From JBECKR01 sp040235415 (GTDB lineage Bacteria > Acidobacteriota > Polarisedimenticolia > Polarisedimenticolales > Polarisedimenticolaceae): a DNA stretch of 14,853 nucleotides. Position numbers and translations under genes: made by a program. Every line of letters begins with the position of its first letter. The stretch's first letter is position 1. Under the pieces are notes generated by a model. The model was given only the letters and a program-made list of their open reading frames with translations. It was not told where the DNA came from and ran no database searches. The stretch covers positions 1 to 14,853 of the forward strand of contig JBECKR010000160.1 of the NCBI GenBank assembly GCA_040235415.1. Reading direction: 5' to 3'. This document shows, one piece after another, positions 13,926-14,853 of this stretch.

Positions 13926-13932
13926 CTTGCCC

Positions 13933-14853
13933 ATGCCGCTGCCCCGCCGAATCGCCGCCGTGCTCGCGCTCGTACCGCTGGTTGCGTCGCTCGCCGCGGC
14001 CGCGGAGGCTCCGCCCGGGATCGCGATGGAGCCCCGCGTCGCCCGCGTCGCGATCGACCTCGCGATCGACCCGGCGACGGGGAGCCTCACGGAGGACGTC
14101 ACCCTCGGTCTCGTGGGCGCGACCGGCGAGACGGCGATCGACTTCGCGATCGCCGACGACCTCACCGTCGAGCGCGCCGAGGCCGACGCCGGGTTCGTCG
14201 AGGCCCGCAAGGCCGGCGACCGCCTGCGCGTCCACCTCGACCCGCCGCTCGACGGCGGGCGGACCTTGACGTTTCGCGTCACCGGCGCCCCGCGCCGCGG
14301 TGCGGTCCCGCTGATCACGCCCGAGCGTGTCGCGCTGTCGGGCGACGACGCGTGGTACCCGAGGCTCCCGGCCGAATGGGCGACCTCGCGCGTCGTCGTC
14401 CGCCTCCCGCCGGGCTGGACCGCGGTCGGGCCGGGGCATCCCGATGCCGGTGCGGCCGACCGCGGCGTCTTCGCCTGGACGTCCGTGCGTCCGCTGCGCT
14501 CCGTCGCGATCGTCGCGGCGCCGGGACTGCGCGCGAGCGACGCCGGCCTCCCGGGCGGACGGCTGCGGGTCGCCGCTCCGAAGGACGGGCCCGACGCCGA
14601 GACGCTCGCCGCGCTGGTCCAGGACCCGTTCTCCTGGATCTCCGGCTCGCTCGCGCCCTACCCGTTCGAGGACCTCGCGGTCGCGATCGTTCCCGGGCTC
14701 CCGTGGCGCGTCCGCGGCAGCGGTGTCAGCGCCGCGGGCACCGACGCCGCGCTCGCGACCCGCGCCGACGCCGCGCTGTGGATCGCACCGCAGTGGCTCG
14801 GGGAGCGCCTGCGCGGCGACCGCGGCTTCCTGGACGGCCTCGCGGCCTGGGAG
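13933..14853 (+). CDS. Secreted M1-aminopeptidase-like protein lacking the zinc site (partial, runs off the right edge)
   Basis: Translated by hand: 307 codons, open to the end of the window. Residues 1-24 form a signal peptide (MPLPRR, hydrophobic core, cleavage near AAA-EA). Residues about 32-215 resemble the N-terminal beta-sheet domain of M1 metallopeptidases. The stretch YPFEDLAVAIVPGLPW (244-259) aligns with the M1 segment that precedes the GAMEN substrate motif, but here RVRGSGVSAAG follows instead. Where M1 enzymes have HExxHQWFG, this protein has LWIAPQWLG (282-290): the QW-G frame is kept while both His and the Glu are gone. The downstream WLxEG motif is also altered (FLDGL). It is therefore likely a non-catalytic M1-fold protein. 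The M1 relationship rests on these short alignments. Confidence 0.72.
   Translation, partial: MPLPRRIAAVLALVPLVASLAAAAEAPPGIAMEPRVARVAIDLAIDPATGSLTEDVTLGLVGATGETAIDFAIADDLTVERAEADAGFVEARKAGDRLRVHLDPPLDGGRTLTFRVTGAPRRGAVPLITPERVALSGDDAWYPRLPAEWATSRVVVRLPPGWTAVGPGHPDAGAADRGVFAWTSVRPLRSVAIVAAPGLRASDAGLPGGRLRVAAPKDGPDAETLAALVQDPFSWISGSLAPYPFEDLAVAIVPGLPWRVRGSGVSAAGTDAALATRADAALWIAPQWLGERLRGDRGFLDGLAAWE

Noticed and set aside
13603..14439. A 278-codon minus-strand frame including the small 74-residue protein
   Set aside because: The upstream part is antisense to the signal peptide and beta domain of the M1-like gene and is Arg/Asp-rich. The ATG at 13827 has its own ribosome site and promoter.
1..14853. 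Mobile elements, CRISPR arrays, tRNA or rRNA genes, and cobalamin or other riboswitches
   Set aside because: No terminal inverted repeats, transposase motifs, regular repeat-spacer pattern, tRNA-like cloverleaf or B12-box-like leader was found by reading both strands. Small divergent RNAs cannot be excluded by eye.

Overview
The window is very GC-rich chromosomal DNA, apart from one AT-rich island at about 4060-4135. Codon use looks uniform across all genes, and I see no insertion sequence, phage gene, CRISPR array, tRNA or rRNA. Zinc-finger/FecR anti-sigma architecture and a secreted peptidase-like protein suggest a Gram-negative-type high-GC bacterium, for example Acidobacteriota, Myxococcota or a related candidate phylum. 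The phylum cannot be fixed from this sequence alone.

Layout. (1) 1-3053, minus strand: the tryptophan operon trpL-trpE-trpG-trpD, with trpD running off the left edge. The genes overlap by 4 bp each. Upstream is a textbook ribosome-mediated attenuator: a 32-residue leader peptide with four consecutive Trp codons, a 9-bp antiterminator and a 10-bp terminator hairpin with a T run. (2) 3050-4030, minus: a MerR-type repressor with a cobalamin-binding C-terminal half (CarH/LitR photoreceptor family). It is divergent from (3) 4152-5261, plus: a primary-type sigma-70 factor. The 120-bp gap between them carries promoters in both directions, 11-bp-spaced TnnACA-like repeats and a 13-bp palindrome. (4) 5357-12237, plus: a six-gene, mostly overlapping operon. 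It holds an ECF sigma factor, a 901-residue membrane anti-sigma/FecR fusion, and two consecutive ATPase+permease ABC exporter modules. (5) 12222-13827, minus: a 74-residue protein, a DUF4126 membrane protein and a membrane-anchored protein of unknown function. (6) 13933 to the right edge, plus: a secreted M1-aminopeptidase-like protein whose zinc-binding motif is missing.

How they fit. The trp genes make anthranilate and phosphoribosyl-anthranilate and are tuned by Trp-tRNA supply. The MerR/B12 protein and sigma factor look like a light- or cobalamin-responsive switch sharing one control region. The ECF factor and its fused anti-sigma probably sense envelope stress and drive their own operon, including the two exporters. 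Several promoters (trpL, merR, the peptidase-like gene, possibly DUF4126) place the -10 box only 7-11 nt before the ATG, which implies frequent leaderless mRNAs in this organism.

The most noteworthy points are the complete trp attenuator on an apparently leaderless transcript, the CarH-like/sigma-70 divergent pair with candidate operators, the fused anti-sigma/FecR protein, and the inactive M1-like protein.
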